NCBI GenBank assembly: GCA_902491375.1
Contig: CABUHE010000028.1
Coordinates: 1 to 26,894, forward strand
Direction of reading: 5' to 3'
Source of the DNA: an uncultured Prevotella sp.
GTDB taxonomy: Bacteria; Bacteroidota; Bacteroidia; Bacteroidales; Bacteroidaceae
DNA length: 26,894 nucleotides
Within the stretch, counting starts at the first letter, position 1. The number at the start of each line of letters is the position of its first letter. Position numbers and translations under genes: made by a program. The notes under the pieces are model-generated. The model was not told the DNA's origin, searched no databases, and worked only from the letters and a program-made list of their open reading frames with translations. Positions 7,767-16,095 of this stretch are shown piece by piece.

Positions 7767-9176
7767 CTATTCTTCATTTTTAGTTTCTTCAGCTGTTGCT
7801 TTGTGAGTTGTAGTCTTTGTTGTCTTCTTTACTGTTGCTTTGGTCTTTTCAACTTTAGCCTTCAGTTTAGCTTCAGCAGCTTCCATCTTCTCTACTTTAG
7901 CTTTAAGACGTACAATCTCTTTATCTTTCATTTCAATCTCATCGCCCTGGTTCTTGATGGTAGTGAGGAGAGAGTTAAGTTCATCGTTGTCGATGTCTTC
8001 AGGATACAGTGAGTTGACACGGTTGATAAAGTCACCAAGGATATTCATGTAGTTAGTAAAGGCATCAAACGGAGAACTGTATATACCTCTGTCAAGTCCA
8101 ACGTGTGAAGGCTTTGTTGTCATGAAACGGAAGTTGTTGCTTGCCTGGAGATAGTCCCAATCCTGATTTATTCGTGGATCGTTGGCGATGCGTACACGGT
8201 CGGCAACGCTGTACAGTTTGTTGAAAGCCTCACGCTGCATCGGATTTCCAAGCCAGCTGCTGACATCGCGTTCCTCGTCAACCCAAGACAATGTATCTGG
8301 TACATCAAGATTTCCGACACTGTTCATCTTGAGACATATTTCTGTAGGTGTTGAGAAAGTGATGCCTTTTTCTTTTGCGTATGCCGGCAAAGCTTTGATA
8401 AATTCAAGAATGTTTGATGACAACGGTTGTGCAATACCAAGAGCTGAAAGTTCCATGAAGATATTGATAACCTGTTCATTGTCCGGCAATTGCGCTATGC
8501 GGTTAATATAGTTGTCTGCAAACAGAGGATAACCAGGCCAATCGCTGTTGTTGAAACGGAGACTGATGTCGTCACTTAATTCAACATCGCGCAGTAACAG
8601 CTTCAGGTTTGGAGCAATTGAGCAATTGTATACATAGTGCGGAGACTTCCAGCCCAGGACATGTTTTGCTCCTTCAGTAAGCATTCCTTTGAATCCCATG
8701 GCTGCTGCCTGTCCGCCTATATCGTCACTGTAGATGAGTGAAGAGTTTCGTAGAACAGTAGGTTTCTTTCCGAAGTATTCCTGCATCTTGGCAGCTTGTT
8801 TCTTAACGTCTGCCGCAAAAGCCTCCTCATTGACGAGTGATGACAAGCCGTGTGAATATGGTTCAGCCAAGAACTCGACGCATCCAGTATCATTAAGTTC
8901 CTGAAGTTTTGTTATTACTTGTGGTGCGTGCATCTCTAGTTGCTCCAGACCTACACCGGATATTGAGAATGCTACTTTAAAGTATTGACCGTTGTTCTTG
9001 ATCATTTCAAGAAACGTGTTCAGTGCAGGCATATATGAACGTTCAGCTATGTCGCTGATGCTGCGCTCATTCTCGTAGTCGTCATAATAGTAATGGTCTG
9101 TGCCTATGTCGAAGAAGCGATAGCGTTTGAGATGGATTATTTGGTGAATCTCAAAATATAAGCATATTGTTTTCAT
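7767..9176 (-). CDS. GH57 alpha-amylase-like protein with altered catalytic motifs
   Basis: Last gene of the glycogen operon, 469 residues, no signal peptide, so cytoplasmic. The GH57 family is recognised from the N-terminal RYRFFDIGTDHYYYDDY, CVEFLAEPYSHGL (about 99-111), LTEGAKHVLGWKSPHY (166-181) and LSDDISLRFNNSDWPGYPL (200-218). Two family signatures are changed: HQP near the N terminus reads HQI (11-13), and the segment usually read FRNTEL, whose Glu is the catalytic nucleophile, reads LRNSSL (142-147), with Ser at 146. The Asp of the LSDDI motif, the usual acid/base, is kept. About 65 C-terminal residues form a charged coiled coil and a Lys/Thr/Ala-rich tail. It may therefore bind or organise glycogen rather than hydrolyse it (inference); GH57 'alpha-amylase-like' homologues lacking catalytic residues have been described in Bacteroidetes, to my recollection. 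The start is the MKTICLYFEIHQ typical of the family. Confidence 0.88.
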   Translation of the reverse strand: MKTICLYFEIHQIIHLKRYRFFDIGTDHYYYDDYENERSISDIAERSYMPALNTFLEMIKNNGQYFKVAFSISGVGLEQLEMHAPQVITKLQELNDTGCVEFLAEPYSHGLSSLVNEEAFAADVKKQAAKMQEYFGKKPTVLRNSSLIYSDDIGGQAAAMGFKGMLTEGAKHVLGWKSPHYVYNCSIAPNLKLLLRDVELSDDISLRFNNSDWPGYPLFADNYINRIAQLPDNEQVINIFMELSALGIAQPLSSNILEFIKALPAYAKEKGITFSTPTEICLKMNSVGNLDVPDTLSWVDEERDVSSWLGNPMQREAFNKLYSVADRVRIANDPRINQDWDYLQASNNFRFMTTKPSHVGLDRGIYSSPFDAFTNYMNILGDFINRVNSLYPEDIDNDELNSLLTTIKNQGDEIEMKDKEIVRLKAKVEKMEAAEAKLKAKVEKTKATVKKTTKTTTHKATAEETKNEE

Positions 9177-9227
9177 TGCATTATTCCTTTTTGTTAATTA
9201 AATTGATTTAAAGTTGTCTTTGTCTGT

Positions 9228-10499
9228 TTATTTTCTTAAGCCTAATGTGCGTTCGTATAATTCGCGAATCCATAAACCTACTTTTTCCCATGTGATTTGG
9301 TCAACCTCATGTTTTCCTTCGGTTTGCAGATATTTGAATAAACTTTCATTGTGGCAAATAGAATATATAGAATCAGCCAAAGCATGGATGTCCCAATAAT
9401 CCACTTTCATGCAGTTGGTAAGAATTTCAGCGCAACCACTTTGTTTGGATATGATAGTCGGAGTACCGCATTGCATCGCTTCAAGAGGTGAAATACCGAA
9501 TGGTTCGCTGACAGACGGCATTACATAAACATCTGAGTCTTTCAGACATTCATAAACCTGTTTGCCACGCATGAATCCAGGGAAGTGGAAGCGATCGGCG
9601 ATGCCACGTTCAGCAGCAAGGTAAATCATAGCGTCCATCATGTCGCCGCTACCTGCCATACAAAAACGGACGTTACGTGTGCGGTGAAGTACCATATTTG
9701 CTGCTTCAACAAAATATTCAGGTCCTTTTTGCATTGTGATACGACCGAGGAATGTTACGACCTTTTCCTTATTCGTATGGTCAGGACGTGGTATATCCTG
9801 CAATTCCTGTCGTAATGGATAAACAGCATTGTGTACAGTGAAGCATTTGCGTGGATCCTGATGGTAGTGATTTATCACAGTCTGACGAGTCAGTTCGCTT
9901 ACACACATAATACAGTCTGCATTATCCATACCGTCTTTTTCAATAGAATAGACAGTCGGGTTTACATTTCCACGACTTCTGTCAAAATCAGTGGCATGAA
10001 CGTGTATACATAGAGGTTTACCACTTATTTTCTTTGCATGAATTCCGGCCGGATACGTTAGCCAGTCGTGGGCATGAATTATGTCAAATTCTTGCTGCCT
10101 AGCAACAACTCCTGCGACAATTGAGTAATTATTTATTTCACTGTGAAGGTTGTCTAGGTATTTGCCTGAGAATTCGATACAACCTAAATCGTTAACCAAC
10201 ATATAGTTAAAGTCTGCGTATATCTGGTCACGAAGACTATAATACATCTCAGGAGACATGACATTACCGATTCTTTCTTTTACGTAATCATAATTTACGT
10301 CACGGTAAACGATTGGAACAGCATTCATTGCGATGATGTTCATAAAGCTCTTGTCCTCGTCACCCCATGGTCTAGGAAGACAGAATGTGATCTCCATATC
10401 TCCCTGTTCGGCAAGACCTTTTGTTATTCCATAGCTGGCAGTACCCAGACCACCAAGTATATGAGGAGGAAACTCCCAACCAAACATTAATACTTTCAT
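9228..10499 (-). CDS. GT4 glycosyltransferase, glycogen synthase-like
   Basis: Probable glucan chain-elongating enzyme of the cytoplasmic glycogen operon, 423 residues. The GT-B fold is seen from the N-terminal MKVLMFGWEFPPHILGGLGT (Gly-rich loop as in glycogen synthases), HAHDW (142-146), the start of the second domain at TFLGRITMQKGPEYF (Arg253 and Lys258 contact the donor phosphates in this family), and the GT4 E-x7-E motif in EPFGISPLEAMQCG (Glu332 and Glu340). It is shorter than the E. coli GT5 glycogen synthase (about 477 aa) but typical of the Bacteroidetes version that sits between a debranching enzyme and a GH57 protein. The sugar donor (ADP- or UDP-glucose) cannot be told from the sequence. 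It starts 17 bases after the debranching enzyme stop and ends 51 bases before the GH57 start, so it is co-transcribed with both. Confidence 0.88.
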   Translation of the reverse strand: MKVLMFGWEFPPHILGGLGTASYGITKGLAEQGDMEITFCLPRPWGDEDKSFMNIIAMNAVPIVYRDVNYDYVKERIGNVMSPEMYYSLRDQIYADFNYMLVNDLGCIEFSGKYLDNLHSEINNYSIVAGVVARQQEFDIIHAHDWLTYPAGIHAKKISGKPLCIHVHATDFDRSRGNVNPTVYSIEKDGMDNADCIMCVSELTRQTVINHYHQDPRKCFTVHNAVYPLRQELQDIPRPDHTNKEKVVTFLGRITMQKGPEYFVEAANMVLHRTRNVRFCMAGSGDMMDAMIYLAAERGIADRFHFPGFMRGKQVYECLKDSDVYVMPSVSEPFGISPLEAMQCGTPTIISKQSGCAEILTNCMKVDYWDIHALADSIYSICHNESLFKYLQTEGKHEVDQITWEKVGLWIRELYERTLGLRK

Positions 10500-10516
10500 A
10501 TTTTATTGCTCCTCCT

Positions 10517-12460
10517 TTATTTTACGTATGAATATTTTTCAAGTAGATTCGATGTCCTAAGAATTTCAGCAACATTCATTGCAAATGATATTGCTCCTCT
10601 TGCACGGAAAGGCGGGTTGCCGTCAGACAATTCAGGAATTGTACCGAGACAGTTGATAAGCATTTCATCTTCATAACCTACCATTTGTCTTTCAATGAAG
10701 CTTAGGCGCGTGCGTTTATATAATTTAAGGCATGCTTCCATATAGAATCCGCCGAGCCACGGCCATGCTGTACCCTGGTGATAAGCACAGTCACGTTGGC
10801 CTCCGACATACATCGGATTGTATCCGCCGCTTTTTGGTGATAGTGAACGCAGGCCTTTAGGAGTGAGCAATTCTTTTGTACATACGTCAAGAACGCTTTT
10901 CTTCTGGTCTTGTGAGAGTGGTGAGTAATCAAATGCTACAGGGAAGATCATGTTTGGACGCACGCTCCAATCCATCATATTTCCGTCAACATAATCAAAA
11001 AGATATCCGTAATCGTTCAAGAATGTCGGGATGAATGATTGTTTGCAAAGTTCTGCACGTTTTTCCCAATCGTTCATTGTATCTGTATCTTCTTTCAATG
11101 CTGCAAGTTTAGCTCCGAATTTGAGTGCATTGTACCAAAGTGCATTGAATTCAATTATATATCCTGTTCTTGGAACCACGGGGCGTCCATTTATGGTTGA
11201 ATTCATCCATGTTACAGGTTTTTCACGTCCGTCTGAGTAAACCAGACCATTGGGATCAAGACGCAGGTTCGGATGCTTGCCGGCAATGATATATAAAAGG
11301 ATGTCTTTTACAAGTTTGCCATACATATCCAGACATTTTTCATCGCCAGCAGACTTAGCATATTGTTGGATTGCCCATATTGCCCATAAAAATACGTCCG
11401 GCTGGTTCATTTCTGTTATCTTGACAGTCAGTGGCTTTTCAGCCATAAACTCACGGATACCTCGCTCGGCAGTCTTCATTACAAGTTCAAAGTAGTCTTG
11501 TTCATCTATTGCCAGCGTGAGTCCTGGAAGTGCAATGAAAGTGTCACGTGCACGGCATTTGAACCATGGATAACCGGCAAGAATATATCTCTCGTCTTTA
11601 CTTGTTCTGTTGTGAAACTGGTGGGCTGCGTTTACAAGACAATGGAAGAAATTGTCTCTTGGGGAGCGGTCTTCAACTTCTTTATCAAAAAGATGTTTTA
11701 ATGTACTTGTTTTTATTTCTGAAGTTGATGCTGCAAAGACTATACTTTCTCCCTTTTTGATGTTCATTTCAAAGTATCCTGGAACATAAAGGTCTTCACT
11801 GTATTCATAGCCGCTTTCCTGCTCCTTGGGATATTCTATTCCGCGATACCAGTCTGGATTAAATATGAATTCGTTGGTCTTGCTGAACTGCATGTAGAGA
11901 TCTGGATAGCCTGCATACATGCATGTCTTTATTCCATTGTCAACAAGAGTGTATTCACGGCTGGCTGTAGTGTTTTCATGTGTTACTTCTTTCACACTTC
12001 TGAAAGCAAGGAACGGTCTGAAACGTAATGTCGTTTCGCTATGTGCATCGAGTAGAGTATAACGTATCAGGATGCGGTTTTCGTAATGTTGGAAAACTAC
12101 TTCCTTTTTCAAGAGTACGCCACCTACGCGGTAGATTGTAGTTGGCACCTTGTCACAATTAAATTCGCGGATATATTTATGTCCTTTCGGGCTGTAATTA
12201 TTTCCTTGGTATTTATGAAGACCAAGGTTGAATTCCGCGCCATGCTGGATTACAGTGATGTCAAGTGAAGAAAGCAATACGTGGTTGTCAGCGTCAATGT
12301 TTGGTACGGGCACGACTAATAAACCGTGGTATTTGCTTGTATTGCAATCCACGATTGTTGAGCATGAATAGGCCCCCGAACGGTTAGTACGCAACAATTC
12401 CCTTGAAAGCGATTCTTCCAAGTTTGTCATCAGAGTCTTTTCAAATTTAAGATAACTCAT
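10517..12460 (-). CDS. Glycogen debranching enzyme (amylo-alpha-1,6-glucosidase, GH133 type)
   Basis: Hydrolyses alpha-1,6 branch points of glycogen after the outer chains are shortened. It is the first gene of the glycogen operon and cytoplasmic. The 647-residue protein has the bacterial/archaeal GDE layout: an N-terminal beta-sandwich domain (about 1-270) containing ELLRTNRSGAYSCSTI and NTSKYHGLLVV, then an alpha/alpha-barrel GDE_C domain (about 285-640) with ARDTFIALPGLTL near residue 310 and GTAWPWLGGFYMEACL in the last 80 residues. The expected WGRDT stretch reads CRARDT, a modest variation. The ATG gives MSYLKFEKTL, as in relatives. One consensus promoter at 12541-12571 drives it, with a leader of about 75 nt. 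Confidence 0.92.
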   Translation of the reverse strand: MSYLKFEKTLMTNLEESLSRELLRTNRSGAYSCSTIVDCNTSKYHGLLVVPVPNIDADNHVLLSSLDITVIQHGAEFNLGLHKYQGNNYSPKGHKYIREFNCDKVPTTIYRVGGVLLKKEVVFQHYENRILIRYTLLDAHSETTLRFRPFLAFRSVKEVTHENTTASREYTLVDNGIKTCMYAGYPDLYMQFSKTNEFIFNPDWYRGIEYPKEQESGYEYSEDLYVPGYFEMNIKKGESIVFAASTSEIKTSTLKHLFDKEVEDRSPRDNFFHCLVNAAHQFHNRTSKDERYILAGYPWFKCRARDTFIALPGLTLAIDEQDYFELVMKTAERGIREFMAEKPLTVKITEMNQPDVFLWAIWAIQQYAKSAGDEKCLDMYGKLVKDILLYIIAGKHPNLRLDPNGLVYSDGREKPVTWMNSTINGRPVVPRTGYIIEFNALWYNALKFGAKLAALKEDTDTMNDWEKRAELCKQSFIPTFLNDYGYLFDYVDGNMMDWSVRPNMIFPVAFDYSPLSQDQKKSVLDVCTKELLTPKGLRSLSPKSGGYNPMYVGGQRDCAYHQGTAWPWLGGFYMEACLKLYKRTRLSFIERQMVGYEDEMLINCLGTIPELSDGNPPFRARGAISFAMNVAEILRTSNLLEKYSYVK

Positions 12461-12540
12461 GGTATATTATAGAGATTTAAAGTTTCATGTGTCAAAGCTC
12501 AGATAAAAGCTTTTAAGTTGGTCATCATCTTAGGACCATT

Positions 12541-12571
12541 CAAAGGTAATAAATTTATTTTTCATGACAAA
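12541..12571 (-). promoter_or_regulatory. Bacteroidetes-type promoter of the glycogen operon
   Basis: Minus-strand -33 box TTTG (12571-12568), 19-nt spacer, -7 box TACCTTTG (12548-12541): an exact consensus match. The initiation point would be near 12535. The next start codon is the debranching enzyme at 12460. Confidence 0.78.
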
Positions 12572-12633
12572 AAAAAATCATTATTTTTTCATCATGTATC
12601 AGGATTAGTGAATAAATGTATTAAGAAAGAGAC

Positions 12634-12654
12634 CTTTATGTATAGGGCATAAAG
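12634..12654 (-). terminator. Possible weak terminator after the kinase-like gene
   Basis: A 7-bp stem CTTTATG / CATAAAG with a 7-nt loop, 14 bases after the stop codon. On the minus strand it is followed by a pyrimidine-rich but not U-only tract (GTCTCTTTCTT). The stem is AU-rich, so the call is weak. Confidence 0.35.
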
Positions 12655-12667
12655 TATCCTGGGTTTC

Positions 12668-13603
12668 TCATTCCGGTATAAGAAAATTGATTACTTCCTG
12701 CTCAACGTTGATTTTGTATGGACCTACTGGTGTTCTCATCAGTCTGCCGTCAATACTTACCAGTGCTTTTACTGCGTTGTTTACAATGACCTCATTCGTA
12801 CGGTACGGGTGTACGCTGTGATGGTTTAGGAATTTACCGGTAATCAGCAGATAGAATCCTTCAAATAGTTGGGTCATTTCTGGGTGATAAACTACAGAAA
12901 CGTCAAGAAGTCCGTTATATGGTACGGCATTGGGTGTCTGTCCATATCCAGAGGCATTACCTACGCATACAGTCATAACCTTACGGTTTATAACATCAGA
13001 GTTTATTTTCAGTGACATTTTGTAGTCGAGCCTTTGGAATATCATAAGTGCCATAGTTCCAACAAATGACAATGTTCTTGAACCGAATACTCGTCTTGTC
13101 TGGCGGCGAAGGTTCATTATAGCAGATATAAGTCCTATGTTGATGCAGTTTAGGAAATATCTGTGACATTTCTCACCTTTAGCATTTGTATATCGTATGC
13201 AACCGAGATCTATTTTTCTGATTCTGCGGTTTTTAAGCCATTTTACAGTCTGTTCTATGTCATTTTCCTTGAATCCCCAATAATGCGCAAAGTCATTCAT
13301 AACACCATTAGGTATAAGTCCTAACGCAATGGATTCTCTTGTCTCTTTATCTGTAGACATCAGGCAGTTTACGGCATCGTTAAGGGCAGAATCGCCACCA
13401 ACGATTACAATAGTCTTGTAGCCGTTGTTTATCAGCATATTTACAAGCCTGACCACTCCTTCCTGTTTCTCGCTTTGTACGAAATCAAAGTCAATGCCAT
13501 GCGAGCGTAGGCAGTTTTCTATTTTACTCCATCGTTTTTTAGATGAAGGCATCCCATGTTTAGGACAATATAATACTCCCCAACGAGTGTTTGCCGTTAC
13601 CAT
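12668..13603 (-). CDS. Diacylglycerol kinase / lipid kinase family protein, divergent
   Basis: 311-residue member of the DAGK/sphingosine kinase/NAD-kinase-like fold. The nucleotide-binding signature usually read GGDGT-x-N-E is present as VIVGGDSALNDAVN (about 67-79), and the following conserved loop reads GLIPNGVMNDFAHYWGF (95-111) instead of the usual LPxGTGNDFAR. The C-terminal beta-sandwich is recognisable from VCVGNASGYGQTPNAVPYNGLLDVSVVY, read across, and the end VSIDGRLMRTPVGPYKINVE, where the D-G-E pattern reads DGR. Both ATP-binding loops are altered, so activity and substrate are uncertain; a phospholipid-related kinase is the best family guess. It starts 6 bases after the miaA stop and is co-transcribed with it. 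Confidence 0.8.
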   Translation of the reverse strand: MVTANTRWGVLYCPKHGMPSSKKRWSKIENCLRSHGIDFDFVQSEKQEGVVRLVNMLINNGYKTIVIVGGDSALNDAVNCLMSTDKETRESIALGLIPNGVMNDFAHYWGFKENDIEQTVKWLKNRRIRKIDLGCIRYTNAKGEKCHRYFLNCINIGLISAIMNLRRQTRRVFGSRTLSFVGTMALMIFQRLDYKMSLKINSDVINRKVMTVCVGNASGYGQTPNAVPYNGLLDVSVVYHPEMTQLFEGFYLLITGKFLNHHSVHPYRTNEVIVNNAVKALVSIDGRLMRTPVGPYKINVEQEVINFLIPE

Positions 13604-13609
13604 AATTTG

Positions 13610-14563
13610 TTATTGTTGGTTAGAATTGTCGCAATCTTTGTTATATATTTCGTCTATCAAACGTATTTTTTCGTTTATTGGCAATTTCGCATCAATCCAG
13701 TTTATCTTGAATCCTCTTCTCTCCATACCTCTGAACCAAGTCATCTGTCGTTTGGCAAACTGATGAATGGCTATTTCGAGTGAGCGGAACATTTCTTCAA
13801 AGGTAAGTTTACCAGTTACGTATTCTGTGACATATTTGTACTCAAGACCATAGTAAATTAAATCGTCAGGTGATATTCCTGAATCAATAAGTGATTTGAT
13901 TTCATCTACCATTCCTTCGTTGAGTCTTTGTCGTAGTCTTTCAGTTATCTTACGTCTGCGTTCATCACGGTCTATGTTTATGCCGATTATAGTAGATTCA
14001 ATTTTTGGAAATTTGATTGTTTCTTCTGGCTTGTGTTCTTTGTAGTATGTTTCAATCTCTATTGCACGTATTGCCCTTTTGGCAGTGTCGACATCAGTAC
14101 GGTTGTGCATATTCGAGCCGTTCTCGCGTTTCAACTGTATAAGTATATCCGTAAGTTCTGATAAAGACTTGCCTTCAATACTTGCGCGTAATTCCTTGTT
14201 CTCAGGCACGGGCGCAAGTTGGTATCCTTTCAAAACAGCTTCAATATATAACCCGGTTCCGCCACAAAGTATTGGCAGTTTATTCTTGTTGATAATATCG
14301 TTGTATGCGGTAAAAAAATCGTTCTGGTACTTAAATACATTATATTTAGTGCCTGGTTCAGCTATGTCAATAAGGTGATAGGGTATAAGTATATTCCCGA
14401 CTTTGTAGTCATCAAGATCCTTACCGGTCCCGATGTCCATTCGGCGATAGACCTGACGGCTATCGGCACTGATTATTTCAGCTCCTCTCTCTGCCGCAAA
14501 TGATGCTGCCAAAGCTGTTTTACCTGATGCTGTCGGCCCTAATATAGTTATCATCTTATACAT
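13610..14563 (-). CDS. miaA: tRNA dimethylallyltransferase MiaA
   Basis: Adds a dimethylallyl group to N6 of A37 in tRNAs that read UNN codons. From the chosen start the protein has 317 residues, the usual length. Motifs are intact: P-loop GPTASGKT (9-16), SADSRQVYRRMDIGTGK, LIDIAEPGTKYNVF, CGGTGLYIEAVLKG, and near the C terminus FAKRQMTWFR. The open frame extends upstream through a TTG at 14599, but that lies inside the gapA terminator and adds residues absent from the family. The ATG at 14563 (MYKMITILGP) is preferred and the ATG at 14554 (MITILGP) is the alternative. A consensus-like promoter ends 9 bases before 14563, so the mRNA would be almost leaderless. It is followed after 6 bases by the kinase-like gene. 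Confidence 0.95.
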   Translation of the reverse strand: MYKMITILGPTASGKTALAASFAAERGAEIISADSRQVYRRMDIGTGKDLDDYKVGNILIPYHLIDIAEPGTKYNVFKYQNDFFTAYNDIINKNKLPILCGGTGLYIEAVLKGYQLAPVPENKELRASIEGKSLSELTDILIQLKRENGSNMHNRTDVDTAKRAIRAIEIETYYKEHKPEETIKFPKIESTIIGINIDRDERRRKITERLRQRLNEGMVDEIKSLIDSGISPDDLIYYGLEYKYVTEYVTGKLTFEEMFRSLEIAIHQFAKRQMTWFRGMERRGFKINWIDAKLPINEKIRLIDEIYNKDCDNSNQQ

Positions 14564-14572
14564 AACACACCG

Positions 14573-14604
14573 CAAAAATAATAAAAAATAAACCGTCAAG
14601 CAAA
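14573..14604 (-). promoter_or_regulatory. Putative miaA promoter overlapping the gapA terminator
   Basis: Minus-strand -33 box TTTG (14604-14601), 20-nt spacer, -7 box TATTTTTG (14580-14573). The -33 box sits in the loop of the gapA terminator hairpin. Initiation near 14567 would leave only a few nucleotides before the miaA ATG at 14563. Confidence 0.55.
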
Positions 14605-14621
14605 TGCCAGACGGTTTATTT
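14586..14621 (-). terminator. Terminator of gapA
   Basis: Perfect 12-bp stem AAATAAACCGTC / GACGGTTTATTT with a 12-nt loop, 28 bases past the gapA stop. On the minus strand the stem is followed by TTTTTATT. It separates highly expressed gapA from miaA. Confidence 0.85.
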
Positions 14622-14649
14622 TTATATATACTTGATAATTTTATTTCAA

Positions 14650-15681
14650 TTATCCGTTGTGCTTCTTCATGATCTTGATAAGGTCGATAACCTTGTGAGA
14701 GTAACCGATCTCGTTATCATACCAAGAAACAACCTTAACGAACTTGTCTGTCAGGTAAACACCAGCGTCAGCATCGAAGATTGATGTCAACGGGCAGCCG
14801 AGGAAATCAGAAGAAACGACTTTGTCCTCAGTGTAGCCAAGGATACCCTTCAGTTCGCCCTCAGAAGCTTCCTTCATAGCCTTGCAGATATCTTCCTTAG
14901 AAGCAGCGTTCTTCAGGTTAACTGTCAAGTCAACAACTGAAACGTCCAGAGTCGGAACACGCATTGAGATACCTGTCAGTTTGCCGTTCAGTTCAGGAAT
15001 AACCTTACCTACAGCCTTAGCAGCACCTGTAGAAGACGGGATAATGTTGCCAGAAGCAGCACGACCACCACGCCAGTCTTTCATAGAAGGACCGTCAACT
15101 GTACGCTGAGTAGCAGTTGTAGAGTGAACAGTTGTCATAAGACCAGTCTCGATACCGAACTTGTCGTTCAGAACCTTAGCGATAGGAGCCAAGCAGTTAG
15201 TTGTGCAAGATGCGTTAGAAACGATCTTCTGTCCAGCGTATGTGTCAGTGTTTACGCCGCAAACGAACATGTCTGCCTGACGGCCGTCCTCGCCTTTCTT
15301 AGAAGGAGCTGACAATACTACATATTTAGCGCCAGCCTGGAGGTGCTTCTCAGCGCGGTCCATAGTCAGGTAAAGACCAGTAGACTCAACTACATATTCT
15401 GCGCCGATTTCATCCCACTTCAAGTTAGCAGCATCTTTCTCTGCGGTAACACGGATATGGTTGCCATTTACGATAAGCTCGTTCTTCTCGACATCAGCCT
15501 CGATTGTGCCGTCGAACTGTCCGTGCATTGTATCATACTTGAGCATATAAGCCATGTAATCAACAGGCAGAAGGTCGTTGATACCAACAACGACTACATC
15601 GTTCTTGTTAGCCTCTTCGAGAGAAGCACGGAATACGAAACGACCAATACGGCCAAAACCGTTAATACCAATTTTAATCAT
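14650..15681 (-). CDS. gapA: Glyceraldehyde-3-phosphate dehydrogenase (phosphorylating, type I)
   Basis: Glycolytic enzyme converting glyceraldehyde 3-phosphate, NAD and phosphate to 1,3-bisphosphoglycerate in the cytoplasm. The 343-residue protein has the NAD-binding INGFGRIGR (6-14), Asp36 in GINDL, which favours NAD over NADP, catalytic Cys159 in SNASCTTNC and His186 in TTVHSTTATQ, followed by DGPSMKDWRGGRAASGNIIPS, read across, and SWYDNEIGYSHKVIDL at the C terminus. The Asn-Glu-rich insertion usual for the family is replaced by AEKDAANLKWDEIG, as in other Bacteroidetes. Codon choice is markedly more uniform (many GTA, GAA and AAC/TTC choices) than in the neighbours, consistent with high expression. 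It is monocistronic with a strong terminator; the leader of about 120 nt contains the candidate promoter box at 15812. Confidence 0.97.
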   Translation of the reverse strand: MIKIGINGFGRIGRFVFRASLEEANKNDVVVVGINDLLPVDYMAYMLKYDTMHGQFDGTIEADVEKNELIVNGNHIRVTAEKDAANLKWDEIGAEYVVESTGLYLTMDRAEKHLQAGAKYVVLSAPSKKGEDGRQADMFVCGVNTDTYAGQKIVSNASCTTNCLAPIAKVLNDKFGIETGLMTTVHSTTATQRTVDGPSMKDWRGGRAASGNIIPSSTGAAKAVGKVIPELNGKLTGISMRVPTLDVSVVDLTVNLKNAASKEDICKAMKEASEGELKGILGYTEDKVVSSDFLGCPLTSIFDADAGVYLTDKFVKVVSWYDNEIGYSHKVIDLIKIMKKHNG

Positions 15682-15811
15682 CTTTTTATTTTATTTTAAA
15701 GGGTTAAAATAATTCCTTAAATTTATGTACCTATTTCTTTTCTTTCCGGATGTTGTCAGCTTCTGACTCTTGTTAAGTCTTATATGCCGACTGCTTTCCT
15801 TTTTCCGAGCG

Positions 15812-15819
15812 CAAAGTTA
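15812..15819 (-). promoter_or_regulatory. Candidate -7 box of gapA
   Basis: TAACTTTG on the minus strand matches the Bacteroidetes -7 consensus, but no TTTG occurs 19-21 bases upstream, so the pair is incomplete. It would give a leader of about 125 nt. Confidence 0.45.
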
Positions 15820-16095
15820 CAAAAAAATATTTATATGATAGTCTTTGCCGACTATTAAATTATATAAAAATATTGGCTTGTTAGCCATTATCGGCCTTAA
15901 TATAGTGACCAAACTTTTAAATTGTCAAGTACATGTTTCATTTTAGGGTGTAGGTAATGGCTTATATGGATTTTTTGTAAAGATTTTGAGTTGTGTTCAT
16001 TGTATTATTTGTGTAAAACACATGAATTCAGCTTAGACCTATTAACTGTTTTTCATTGTAAATTCTAATATGGCAATGTCTTTTTAACACATTTG

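Noticed and set aside
14564..14599. Upstream extension of miaA from a TTG
   Set aside because: Lies over the gapA terminator and the miaA promoter, and adds residues before the family N terminus.
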